Assembly: GCA_024636075.1 (NCBI GenBank)
Contig: JAGXHS010000073.1
Span: 1-8,468, forward strand
DNA: 8,468 bases
Direction: 5' to 3'
Source: Propionibacteriaceae bacterium
GTDB lineage: Bacteria; Actinomycetota; Actinomycetes; Propionibacteriales; Propionibacteriaceae
The position numbers were made by a program, and so were the translations under genes. The notes under the pieces were generated by a model that made no database searches, was not told the origin of the DNA, and saw only the letters and a list, made by a program, of their open reading frames with translations. Of the stretch, positions 1-6,809 are shown piece after piece. Positions within the stretch are counted from its first letter, which is position 1, and each line of letters opens with the position of its first letter.

Positions 1-1
1 C

Positions 2-380
2 CGCCAACTGCAGTCGATACCGGCTGCCGAGCGAGGTGGGTGGGCGCACCATCCAGCGGAGCGGCTGTATCCGGACACCGCAGTTGACGTCGCATCGGAT
101 GGCTGGCGTCTGGTGTAGAACCGGTTCGATCCCCTACAAGACCCGCGACGCTTCATGCGCGTTGGGCAATGGTGGCTGATCCCTACTTGGCTACCTGGGA
201 GGTCACCGTCGTCGGTGAGGACTGGTCTGGAGTTGGATATTCGCTCGGCCCTGAAGGTATGCGGCCAACCGCGAGGTGATTGTTGATGAGTCGTCGTCGA
301 GTGAGCATCTGATCACGGTCGGCCCCGATCAGGATGACGAGATCACCCTTGCTCCGGAAGACGATCGTCCGACGAACTGA
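2..380 (+). pseudogene. Possible decayed gene remnant, spread over three frames
   Basis: No intact ORF covers this stretch, but successive frames read like protein. Frame 2 (from position 2 to a TAG at 116-118) gives text such as RLYPDTAVDVASDGWRLV, and after the stop continues NRFDPLQDPRRFMRVGQWW. Frame 1 from about 169 gives VADPYLATWEVTVVGEDWSG and stops at a TGA near 277. Frame 3 from 255 gives YAANREVIVDESSSSEHLIT and then an acidic tail ending in DDRPTN and TGA at 378-380. The order of frames is consistent with one plus-strand gene carrying an in-frame stop and two frameshifts, its 5' end lying outside the window. I do not recognise the family. An alternative is chance coding-like text in high-GC DNA, so confidence is low. 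Confidence 0.3.
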
Positions 381-665
381 TCGCGGTCTCGTTTCAACTC
401 CGGTATCGCGCCCACCAATCGCTGTCGAGCTGATGATGCAAATTCAGCTTCAACGGGTTCGGCCGAACCAATCAGGATGTGCGCCGAGGGGACAACGAGG
501 ACCCTTGAAGCCGGTGAGTGGGCAGTGCCCCTCTCACCGTCGACCCGCTCCGCGGAACACCATGATTCCACCGCGTAGTGGCACCGACTCGGGACGCATG
601 ACCGGTACGGCAATCGAGCCTCCCGGCGGGGATCGAGCAGGGGTCACCCCATGAACGTCTTCATC
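381..665. other. Non-coding stretch with no supported gene
   Basis: Both strands hold open frames here, but their translations are rich in Arg, Ser and Pro, lack recognisable domains and have no convincing ribosome binding site. No tRNA-like fold or IS end was found. The only local structure noted is a short 11-bp palindrome, GGGGTCACCCC, at 640-650. The stretch lies between the decayed gene remnant and the regulatory region of the copper operon. Confidence 0.5.
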
Positions 666-691
666 ATTTCTTGATCGCTACGGCAAGAAAT
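666..691. repeat. Inverted repeat ATTTCTTG-N10-CAAGAAAT
   Basis: The two 8-bp arms (666-673 and 684-691) are perfect inverted complements around a 10-nt centre. The arms are AT-rich in an otherwise GC-rich window and lie about 60-90 bp upstream of the HMA gene. The 18-bp arm-to-arm period is compatible with a dimeric repressor or activator site. No specific regulator can be named. It abuts the next dyad at position 691. Confidence 0.5.
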
Positions 692-711
692 CTCCACCAT
701 TGTGGTGGAGA
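691..711. repeat. Perfect 9-bp inverted repeat, 3-nt loop
   Basis: TCTCCACCA (691-699) and TGGTGGAGA (703-711) are exact inverted complements around TTG. The geometry is a tight hairpin of 9 bp with a 3-nt loop. No T-run follows on either strand, so a simple intrinsic terminator is less likely than an operator or a leader hairpin. It lies between the dyad at 666-691 and the CsoR-like operator at 724-738. Confidence 0.55.
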
Positions 712-723
712 GTTGATACCTAG

Positions 724-738
724 TACCCGTAGGGGGTA
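724..738. promoter_or_regulatory. CsoR-type copper operator upstream of the HMA-copA operon
   Basis: The sequence TACCCGTAGGGGGTA has TACCC and GGGTA half-sites separated by 5 nt. This closely matches the CsoR operator in front of the Bacillus subtilis copZA operon as I recall it (TACCCTACGGGGGTA), and the TACCC/GGGTA dyads bound by CsoR-family repressors generally. It sits just upstream of the ribosome binding site at 741-751. A possible -35 element TTGATA lies at 713-718, with a weak -10 candidate (TATGGG) at 737-742, so a bound repressor would cover the promoter. CsoR family repressors release DNA on binding Cu(I), so the downstream operon should be copper-induced. The promoter elements themselves are weak calls. 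Confidence 0.75.
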
Positions 739-752
739 TGGGAGGTGGAGGG

Positions 753-998
753 ATGAAGACCAAGTACGAGGTTCGAGGACTGGGCTGTGCCAGCTGCCTG
801 GTGAAGTTGGTGGAGGCTGTTCGTGGCGTTCCGGGCGTGGACGCGGTCGCGGTGGACATGGTGCGGGACGGTACGTCTTCGCTGACCGTGCACACCCGCG
901 TCCCATTGGCTGTTGAGACGGTCCCTGAAGTCCTCAGGGATGCGGGTTTCTGGCTGTGGGCCGATGAACGGCTCGATCAGATGGAGGCGTCAGGATGA
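753..998 (+). CDS. Small HMA-domain metal-binding protein (CopZ-like copper chaperone)
   Basis: This 81-residue cytosolic protein resembles heavy-metal-associated (HMA, ferredoxin-like fold) domains that carry Cu(I) to P1B ATPases. The metal-binding loop is GLGCASC at residues 9-15, with Cys12 and Cys15 as the expected ligands; the usual form is GMTCxxC, so the Met is replaced. A typical HMA pattern follows (VxxVPGVDAVAVD), and a final Gly-Phe (AGFWLW) matches the usual C-terminal end. The ATG at 753 is preferred over the in-frame ATG at 738. GGAGGTGGAGG at 741-751 would be its ribosome binding site, and the 738 codon lies inside the CsoR-like operator. Its stop overlaps the copA start by 4 bp (ATGA), implying coupled translation. 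CopA itself lacks an HMA domain, so this protein may supply that function in trans. The metal is inferred from context. Confidence 0.82.
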   Translation: MKTKYEVRGLGCASCLVKLVEAVRGVPGVDAVAVDMVRDGTSSLTVHTRVPLAVETVPEVLRDAGFWLWADERLDQMEASG

Positions 999-3748
999 AT
1001 GTTCAGGATTGGATTGTGATCATCGCGGCCGTTGTGGTGACTGCTGCGCTGGGTTGGTTCTTCTTCGGGCCGAAGAAGTCGAGCCGTGCGCAGCTGGCGG
1101 GCGGCGTGCAGGAAGTGACCGTGACTGTCAAGGGTGGCTACAGCCCTGATTTCATTGAGGTTGAGCAGGGTGTCCCGGTGCGGCTGGTCTTTGATCGGCA
1201 GGAGACGGGTGACTGCTCTTCCCATGTTGTCTTCCCGGATTTCAAGGTCAACGCTGCGCTTCCGGCATACGCGAGTACTGCGGTGGAGTTTCTTCCGACG
1301 GAGGCGGGCGAGTTCGGCTTCGCGTGTGGGATGAACATGCTCCGGGGGCGCCTCCGCGTGGTGCCGGCTGACAGTTCTCCGGGTCCTGTTGGATCTCCAT
1401 CCGAGGTGAGCGGACAGCCGTCGGCGAGCGCCCCAGCCGGCGCGGTCACGGACCGCCCCACGCGGGGAGGCTCCATTGCGGAACCGGACGGCGACGCTGA
1501 GGCGCGGGAGCGCGCGGCGGAGCTCTCTGATCTCGGTCGGCGGGTGCTGTTCGGTGCGATCCTCACAGCTCCGGTGGTGTTCGCGGTGATGGCTGTGGAG
1601 CTCTTTGGCGCCACGTGGGTGCCGTCATTGCTGATGAACGGTTTCTTCCAGCTGGCGCTGATCATGCCTGTCTTCCTGTACGCGGGATGGCCGATCCACA
1701 AGACGGGCTGGCTGGCCCTGTCGCACCGCACCGCGGACATGAACTCCCTGATCACCCTCGGCACGATCGCGGCATTTGGCTTCAGTCTGGTGGCAACCTT
1801 CACGCCGGGCCTCCTGCCCGAGCAGGCCCAGCAGGTCTATTACGAGGCGGTTGGCGTGATCATCACGTTGATCCTGCTCGGGCGGCTACTGGAGACGAAG
1901 GCGAAGGCTGGCACGGGGGAGGCCATCCGCGCCCTCATCGGGCTCCAGGCACGCACCGCCCGCGTTGAGCGAGACGGCGACGTCCTCGAGGTCCCCATCG
2001 AGGACGTTGAACTCGGCGACGTTGTGGTTGTGCGGCCGGGGGAGAAACTTCCGGTGGACGGCGAAGTGGTCGACGGCTCGTCAGCTGTCGACGAGGCGAT
2101 GGTGACCGGTGAGCCGATTCCGGTGGTCAAGAGTCCCGGCGACACGGTGATCGGGGCGACGATCAACCAGACCGGAACGTTCCGCTACACCGCAACCCGC
2201 GTCGGCTCGGACACGATGCTCGCGCAGATCATCCGGCTCGTTCGCGAGGCCCAGGGCTCGAAGGCCCCCATCCAGCGAGTGGTCGACATGGTCTCAAGCT
2301 TCTTCGTGCCAGCAGTCATCGCGATCGCGATCTGGAGCTTCGTCGTGTGGTCCTTGGTCGGCCCGGAGCCGGCCTTCGTGTTCGCCCTCGTCGCCTCTGT
2401 CTCCGTGCTGATCATCGCCTGCCCGTGCGCCCTCGGCTTGGCCACACCCATGTCCATCACGGTCGGCACTGGCAAGGGAGCCACGGCAGGAATCCTGATC
2501 CGCTCGGCCGAGGCGTTGGAGACGGCGCACAGGATCGACACCGTGGTACTCGACAAGACCGGGACCATCACGAAGGGGGCCCCGGCGCTGACCGACGTCC
2601 TGCCGGTCAATGGCATCAGCGAGGAGGAGCTATTGGTCCTCGTCGCGGCGGTGGAGAGCTCCTCCGAGCACCCGTTGGCTTCCGCGATCGTCACCGGTGC
2701 GCAGGAGCGCGGACTCGAGCTGCCGGAGGCCACGGCCTTCGACTCGATCACCGGGCAAGGGGTGCGGGCCATCGTGAACGGCCGTGAAGTGTTGGTGGGC
2801 AACCGGCGCCTGTTGGCGGCAGCTGGTGGCATTCCTGACAGGGGGCCTGTCGACCGACTCGCCGCTGATGGGAAGACGCCGATGCTCGCCGCCGTCGACG
2901 GAGCGTTCGCCGGCGTCATCGGCGTGGCCGACACACTCAAGGACGGTTCAGTGGCCGCGATCGCCGCGCTGCAAGCGCGGGGGATCGACGTGGTCATGAT
3001 GACCGGCGACAACCGCGACACCGCGGCAGCGATCGCACGTCAGGTGGGGATCACCCGAGTGCTGGCGGAGGTCATGCCCGAGCACAAGGCGGCTGAGGTG
3101 AAGCGGCTGCAGGCCGAGGGCCGGGTGGTTGGCATGGTCGGTGACGGCATCAACGATGCCCCGGCCCTGGCCCAGGCGAACGTCGGCTCGGCCATCGGCA
3201 CGGGAACGGACGTCGCCATCGAATCCTCCGACATCAGCCTCATCTCGGGCGCCCTGGGAGGGCTTGTGACGGCGGTGGACCTGTCCCGCGCGACCATGCG
3301 CAACATCCACCAGAACCTGGTGTTCGCATTCCTGTACAACGGTTTGGGTATACCCATCGCTGCGGGCGTCCTGTATCCGGCACTGGGACTGATGCTCAGT
3401 CCGATGATCGCCGCCGGTGCCATGGCATTGTCCTCGCTGTCCGTGGTCGCCAACGCCAACCGCCTCCGCGGTTTCCAGCCCGCCGTCCTGCCCGACATCG
3501 TGCAGGTACCCCCCACCGATCCGATGGTGGAGGTGGGCGGCGAATCCGACGGAGACGACAGCGACCCGAGGAGCGCCGCGTCACAGACGCTGGAAGAACT
3601 GGATCCTGTGTGCGGGATGACGATCGACCCGACGTCGGCAGCCGCGTCCGTCGAGCATCAGGGACGGACATACCACTTCTGCTCCGAGCACTGCGCGAAG
3701 AGCTTCCGGGTTGAGCCGGCGAAGTACACCAGCCCAGTGAGCCACTGA
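995..3748 (+). CDS. copA: Cu+-exporting P1B-1 ATPase with N-terminal cupredoxin-like and C-terminal YHS domains
   Basis: This 917-residue membrane pump should export Cu(I) from the cytosol using ATP. A membrane segment (about residues 6-24) precedes a cupredoxin-like domain (about 38-124) with candidate ligands Cys74, His77, Cys111 and Met115 (CSSHVVF, FACGMNM). A Pro/Ser/Ala-rich linker runs from about 125 to 175. The ATPase core shows TGEP at 371-374, the membrane metal motif CPC at 476-478, phosphorylation site DKTGT at 520-524, SEHP at 557-560, TGDN at 670-673 and GDGIND at 716-721. YN (781-782) and MALSS (810-814) in the last helices are the Cu+-specific signature of P1B-1. A C-terminal YHS domain (about 867-912) has DPVCGM and YHFCSEHC, with Cys873, Cys896 and Cys900. 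There is no N-terminal HMA domain; the small gene just upstream encodes one. GGAGG at 983-987 supports the start. Confidence 0.96.
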   Translation: MNVQDWIVIIAAVVVTAALGWFFFGPKKSSRAQLAGGVQEVTVTVKGGYSPDFIEVEQGVPVRLVFDRQETGDCSSHVVFPDFKVNAALPAYASTAVEFLPTEAGEFGFACGMNMLRGRLRVVPADSSPGPVGSPSEVSGQPSASAPAGAVTDRPTRGGSIAEPDGDAEARERAAELSDLGRRVLFGAILTAPVVFAVMAVELFGATWVPSLLMNGFFQLALIMPVFLYAGWPIHKTGWLALSHRTADMNSLITLGTIAAFGFSLVATFTPGLLPEQAQQVYYEAVGVIITLILLGRLLETKAKAGTGEAIRALIGLQARTARVERDGDVLEVPIEDVELGDVVVVRPGEKLPVDGEVVDGSSAVDEAMVTGEPIPVVKSPGDTVIGATINQTGTFRYTATRVGSDTMLAQIIRLVREAQGSKAPIQRVVDMVSSFFVPAVIAIAIWSFVVWSLVGPEPAFVFALVASVSVLIIACPCALGLATPMSITVGTGKGATAGILIRSAEALETAHRIDTVVLDKTGTITKGAPALTDVLPVNGISEEELLVLVAAVESSSEHPLASAIVTGAQERGLELPEATAFDSITGQGVRAIVNGREVLVGNRRLLAAAGGIPDRGPVDRLAADGKTPMLAAVDGAFAGVIGVADTLKDGSVAAIAALQARGIDVVMMTGDNRDTAAAIARQVGITRVLAEVMPEHKAAEVKRLQAEGRVVGMVGDGINDAPALAQANVGSAIGTGTDVAIESSDISLISGALGGLVTAVDLSRATMRNIHQNLVFAFLYNGLGIPIAAGVLYPALGLMLSPMIAAGAMALSSLSVVANANRLRGFQPAVLPDIVQVPPTDPMVEVGGESDGDDSDPRSAASQTLEELDPVCGMTIDPTSAAASVEHQGRTYHFCSEHCAKSFRVEPAKYTSPVSH

Positions 3749-3760
3749 CACTCCCGAATA

Positions 3761-3793
3761 CGGTGACCACCGTGCGCTGCACGGTGGTCACCG
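3761..3793 (+). terminator. Perfect 15-bp hairpin after copA (terminator-like)
   Basis: CGGTGACCACCGTGC (3761-3775) and GCACGGTGGTCACCG (3779-3793) are exact inverted complements around the loop GCT. The hairpin begins 12 bp after the copA stop and ends 20 bp before the csoR start. It has no T-run on either side, as is common for actinobacterial terminator-like hairpins. It may end or attenuate copA transcription, or protect the copA mRNA 3' end. It could also be a protein-binding palindrome. Confidence 0.65.
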
Positions 3794-3813
3794 GGGCCGG
3801 AGAGGAGAACATA

Positions 3814-4096
3814 ATGACCACGCCCCAGACCCCGACCCAGCAGAGGGACCTACCCCTCCGGCTCCACCGGATCGAGGGTCAAGTCCGAGGCACCGCGCGC
3901 ATGATCGAGCAGGACACCTACTGCATCGACGTAGTCACGCACGTTCCCAGCGGCCTCTCGAGCGGTGCAGTGTGTGGCGCCTGAACTGCTGGGCGATCAC
4001 ACGTGCCATTGTCTCGTCGACGCCGCTCGCCCGGGTGGTGCCCAGCGGGAGACCAAGCTGGAGGCCTCGGAGGCCATTGCCCGTCCTGTGCGGAGC
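3814..4096 (+). pseudogene. csoR: Frameshifted CsoR-family copper-sensing repressor
   Basis: From ATG 3814 (ribosome binding site GAGGAG at 3802-3807), 44 residues match the start of CsoR: RLHRIEGQVRG, then MIEQDTYCIDVVTHV. The frame then fails and stops at 3982-3984. Removing one C from the CCC run at 3946-3948 restores the family in the next frame: PAASRAVQCVAPELLGDH, then the HCLVDAARPGG region and KLEASEAIARPVRS, ending at 4096. The Cu(I) ligands of CsoR (Cys, His, Cys; C36/H61/C65 in the Mycobacterium tuberculosis protein) would all be present: YC37 before the shift, then DHTCHC. The usual stop after VRS is missing; the frame runs about 74 codons on to 4318 without similarity. Two Pro residues where the family normally has Leu (VAPELL, ARPVRS) point to decay and not merely a sequencing slip. 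An assembly error at the C-run remains possible. Confidence 0.85.
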
Positions 4097-4250
4097 GAAA
4101 CCCGCCCAGGCTGGCCAGGCATCATTTGCCCGGGACTGCGTCAGACGCCGCGGCGGCGCATCTTCACTGGGTCTTCATGCTGGCGCTGCCCCTCCCGCGC
4201 GGTCGTCGTAGCCGCCATCCGGGACTGTCCGCCGGCCGGGGTTGATGTGT

Positions 4251-5405
4251 CTACTCTGCTCGGCCATGCTTGTGCCTCGGGTGGGTTGCTGTGGGCTTCG
4301 GTTCGGTGGGCAGCGTGATCGTGAAGGTGGATCCGGAACCGGGTCCGGGGCTCTGCGCGCGGATGCGGCCACCGTGCGCCTCGACCAGGGCCCGCGTGAT
4401 AGCGAGGCCGATGCCGCTGCCGCCCCGGGAACGGGAGCGGCCGGAGTCGACACGGTAGAAGCGTTCGAAGATTCGTGGCAGGTGCTCGGCCGCGATGCCT
4501 TCGCCGGTGTCGGCGACTGCCAGCTCGGCGGTGTTGTTGCTGCATGCGGCGCTCAGAGTCACCCGACCACCAGCCGCCGTGTGCCGCAGCGCATTGTCGA
4601 GCAGATTGGCCAGGACCTCCTGCAGCCGGTCCGGGTCACCCCTGACCACGCAGTCCTGTGACACATCGCAGGTCAGGGTCACACCGCGCTCCTGGAAGGA
4701 CAGGGTCGCCGAGGCTGTGGCGGTCGTGAGCAGCTCCTTGACGTGGACCTGCTGCAGCCGGAGGTCGTACCGGCGTTCCTCGATCACCGACACTCGGGCA
4801 ATGTCGTCGACCAGTCTCTCCACGCGGCTCAGCTCGTCCTCGATCAGGGCATAGGTCTTCTGGTCCACAGTCAACACGCCATCGGACAGCGCCTCGTGGT
4901 ATCCGCGGATCGTGGTGAGCGGAGTCCGTAGCTCGTGGGCCAGGTCACGCAGAATCTCCGCGCGCGTCCGCTCGGTGGCCGCGAGACCGCGGGCCATCTG
5001 GTTGAAAGCAAGGCCCACCGCGTCGAACTCGACCCCGAGCCCGGACTCGGTGACCCGGGTGGAGTACTGACCCTCGGCGACGTCCGAGGCCGCCTGCGCC
5101 ATGGCTGTGATGGGGTCCACCACCCGGCGGGTGACGTACCAGCCGACCGCCAATCCGGTGACGGACGCCGCCATGACGCCGATCAACAGCGAGGTCAGCG
5201 TCGCGCGGGCGAAGGCGATCTGCAGGTGCTCCGCCAGGTTCGTCGGAATTGGTCCGACAGTCTGCTCGACGTGGGCACGGAACAGCCCTGGTGCCAACAA
5301 CAGCGCCACGGTCAGGACGGTGACGCTTCCGGCCAGGATGACCAGTCCCTGGGCCATCAACAGCCTGGGCCCGAAGCCCGCTGCCGGACGAAGCTTGTCG
5401 CCCAT
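4251..5405 (-). CDS. HAMP-type sensor histidine kinase
   Basis: This 384-residue membrane kinase should autophosphorylate and pass phosphate to the response regulator encoded just upstream. Two membrane helices (about residues 16-41 and 67-91) flank a short extracytoplasmic loop of about 25 residues. A HAMP domain (about 82-140) and the HisKA dimerisation helix follow, with HELRTPL and His157 as phosphoacceptor. The ATP-binding domain shows the N box NLLDN at 267-271, G1 DTGEG at 299-303, F box IFERFYR at 312-318, and G2 GGSGIGLAI from 328. The layout and length fit the BaeS/MprB-like class of OmpR-partner kinases. The tail ends in a His/Lys-rich segment (HPRHKHGRAE). The ATG overlaps the regulator's stop by 1 nt (TGATG). 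The gene is last in its operon and converges on the broken csoR. The small sensor loop gives no clear ligand; copper is a guess from context. Confidence 0.93.
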   Translation of the reverse strand: MGDKLRPAAGFGPRLLMAQGLVILAGSVTVLTVALLLAPGLFRAHVEQTVGPIPTNLAEHLQIAFARATLTSLLIGVMAASVTGLAVGWYVTRRVVDPITAMAQAASDVAEGQYSTRVTESGLGVEFDAVGLAFNQMARGLAATERTRAEILRDLAHELRTPLTTIRGYHEALSDGVLTVDQKTYALIEDELSRVERLVDDIARVSVIEERRYDLRLQQVHVKELLTTATASATLSFQERGVTLTCDVSQDCVVRGDPDRLQEVLANLLDNALRHTAAGGRVTLSAACSNNTAELAVADTGEGIAAEHLPRIFERFYRVDSGRSRSRGGSGIGLAITRALVEAHGGRIRAQSPGPGSGSTFTITLPTEPKPTATHPRHKHGRAE

Positions 5406-6142
5406 CAGCCGGTCCCCATCCGGTAGCCGACACCCCGGACCGTGTGGATGTAGCGGGGCGCCTGCGGATCGTCTTCGAGTTTGCGGCGGAGGTTGGCCAC
5501 GTGAACCTCGACCACATGGTCGTCACCGAACCAGTCACCATCCCAGACCTGCTCGAGCAATAGACGTCGTGGGAAGGCCCTGCGCGGATGGGCCGACAAC
5601 ACCTCCAGCAGGTCGAACTCCGTGCGGGTCAGCTCGAGTGGCTGGTCTCCGAGCTTGACTTCCCGGGCCTCTGGATCGATCTGCAGGGCACCGAACCGGC
5701 GGATCGGCTCGGCACCGGGATCCGCCGCGCGGGGACGGCGCAGCATTGCCCGAATTCGGGCAACGAGCTCTCGCGGAGAGAAGGGCTTGCCGAGGTAGTC
5801 GTCGGCGCCGACCGACAGCCCGATCAGACGGTCGATCTCCTCGGTCCGGGCGGTGAGCATGACGATGTAGGCGTCCGAGAAGGTGCGGACCCGGCGGCAG
5901 ACCTCGATCCCGTCCATTCCGGGAAGCATCAGATCGAGCACGATGACGTCCGGGCGCAAGGACCCGGCGAGGTCCACAGCCGTCTCCCCGTCCTTCGCAA
6001 CATCGACGACGAAGCCGGCCTGCTCCAAGTAGCTCGCGACCAGGTGGGAGATGGCCGGATCGTCCTCCACGACCAAGACCCGCACCACCGGTGACGACGA
6101 GTCCTGGTGGTCGGGGCCATGGGGCCGGGCGGAGTTGCTCAC
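5405..6142 (-). CDS. OmpR/PhoB-family response regulator
   Basis: This cytoplasmic DNA-binding regulator has 245 residues from the chosen GTG. The receiver domain (about 19-135) carries the acidic pair Asp27/Asp28, phosphoacceptor Asp70 (VLDLMLPGMDG), Thr97 and Lys119 (GKPFSPREL). The C-terminal winged helix (about 150-245) has the family landmarks LTRTEFDLLEVL, the recognition-helix region HVVEVHVANLRRKLE, and the ending IHTVRGVGYRMG. I choose GTG 6142 because it overlaps the upstream stop as GTGA and has GGAG (6151-6148) 5 nt before it. The frame stays open to 6190, but that would give a longer, unlikely N-terminus overlapping the PepSY-like gene. About 18 residues precede the receiver, more than usual, so a start nearer the receiver is possible. 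It is coupled to the kinase by a 1-nt overlap. Targets are unknown. Confidence 0.93.
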   Translation of the reverse strand: MSNSARPHGPDHQDSSSPVVRVLVVEDDPAISHLVASYLEQAGFVVDVAKDGETAVDLAGSLRPDVIVLDLMLPGMDGIEVCRRVRTFSDAYIVMLTARTEEIDRLIGLSVGADDYLGKPFSPRELVARIRAMLRRPRAADPGAEPIRRFGALQIDPEAREVKLGDQPLELTRTEFDLLEVLSAHPRRAFPRRLLLEQVWDGDWFGDDHVVEVHVANLRRKLEDDPQAPRYIHTVRGVGYRMGTG

Positions 6143-6801
6143 GCGTGCTCCGACATCTCCACGAAATCGCCGTGCCACGAGTGATACCACACGTCACCGG
6201 TGCTTGAGCGCACCGACAGCATGCCGGTGATCTCACCATCACGCATGGAGTGCAGCGTGTAGTAGCCGGGGAACTGAACAGGATCCGCGGAGGTGAGTCC
6301 CTCGCCGCGGTCCGCCAGCCAGCGATCAGCGATCTGCTGAGCTCGGGTAGCGCTGATGTCGGCTTCCGAGCCGCCATCACTGCCCATCATCCCGAACTGG
6401 CTGTTCCACATCGTGGCTGGGCCCACCTCGGGCCGCACCGCCCCCGTCCGGGGGTCGATGAGCACTTCGGTGACCTTGGATCCGTCTTTGTCTTGCAGGT
6501 CGGCGTAGTAATGGTTCTCGAACCGCATCACCTCGCCCACCTCCAGTCCAGGTTGCAGGACCTGAGCATAGTCTGCGGCACGCCCCCTGGCTTGGTCCAG
6601 ATTGTCGACCGGCCCGGCATTCTCGTCCGGCGAGCCGTATCCGCCCATCATCCCGCCATCCCCCCAACTGGACCTCGTGCCCAAGCCGGAAGGTGATTGC
6701 TGGGTGACCAGCCAACCTCCTGAGATCAGCAGCGCGACCAGTGCGACCACCGGCACCCACCACCCACGACGCCAACGGCCCTTCGTTTGTTCTGTTGCCA
6801 T
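6139..6801 (-). CDS. Membrane-anchored PepSY-like protein
   Basis: This 220-residue protein starts with a charged segment and a single hydrophobic helix (about residues 14-33, GWWVPVVALVALLISGGWLV). Most of it should therefore lie outside the membrane. The exported part has two related halves of PepSY-like character: a helix, a central strand pair with YYADLQDKDGSKV and VLIDPRTGAV, and later a helix followed by YYTLH, MLSVRSSTGDVWYHSW. Met-rich patches (GGMMGGYG, MWNSQFGMMG) could bind soft metals, which is inference. ATG 6801 is preferred over GTG 6813 because GAGG (6811-6808) lies 6 nt before it; that site overlaps the stop of the SHOCT gene. The stop overlaps the response regulator start by 4 bp. 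A role as an envelope accessory or signal-input protein for the kinase is suggested by gene order only. Confidence 0.8.
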   Translation of the reverse strand: MATEQTKGRWRRGWWVPVVALVALLISGGWLVTQQSPSGLGTRSSWGDGGMMGGYGSPDENAGPVDNLDQARGRAADYAQVLQPGLEVGEVMRFENHYYADLQDKDGSKVTEVLIDPRTGAVRPEVGPATMWNSQFGMMGSDGGSEADISATRAQQIADRWLADRGEGLTSADPVQFPGYYTLHSMRDGEITGMLSVRSSTGDVWYHSWHGDFVEMSEHA

Positions 6802-6809
6802 CGGAGACC

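Noticed and set aside
334..654. Plus-strand 106-codon ORF
   Set aside because: Its translation is low-complexity Arg/Pro/Ser text with no domain and no ribosome site, and it overlaps the end of the better supported remnant frame.
738..998. Longer HMA protein starting at ATG 738
   Set aside because: That ATG lies inside the CsoR-like operator and has no ribosome binding site; the extra residues are GGGG, simply translating the Shine-Dalgarno region of ATG 753.
1138..1803. Minus-strand 221-codon ORF inside copA
   Set aside because: It is antisense to the cupredoxin and first membrane part of CopA, with no domain or ribosome site.
2185..3021. Minus-strand 278-codon ORF inside copA
   Set aside because: It is the complement of the conserved ATPase core; its Ser/Thr/Ala-rich text is a shadow of high-GC codon use.
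4097..4250. Terminator between the convergent csoR remnant and kinase gene
   Set aside because: Several short GC palindromes occur (for example GCCGCGGC near 4148 and CTGGCCAG near 4113), but none forms a long stem and there is no T-run.
3965..4318. Stand-alone 117-codon ORF after the csoR frameshift
   Set aside because: Its first 44 residues are the second half of CsoR and the rest is unrelated tail; it lacks its own start signals and is better read as the broken csoR.
5535..6380. Minus-strand 281-codon ORF overlapping the response regulator
   Set aside because: It is in another frame of the clearly coding regulator and PepSY genes, with Arg-rich shadow text.
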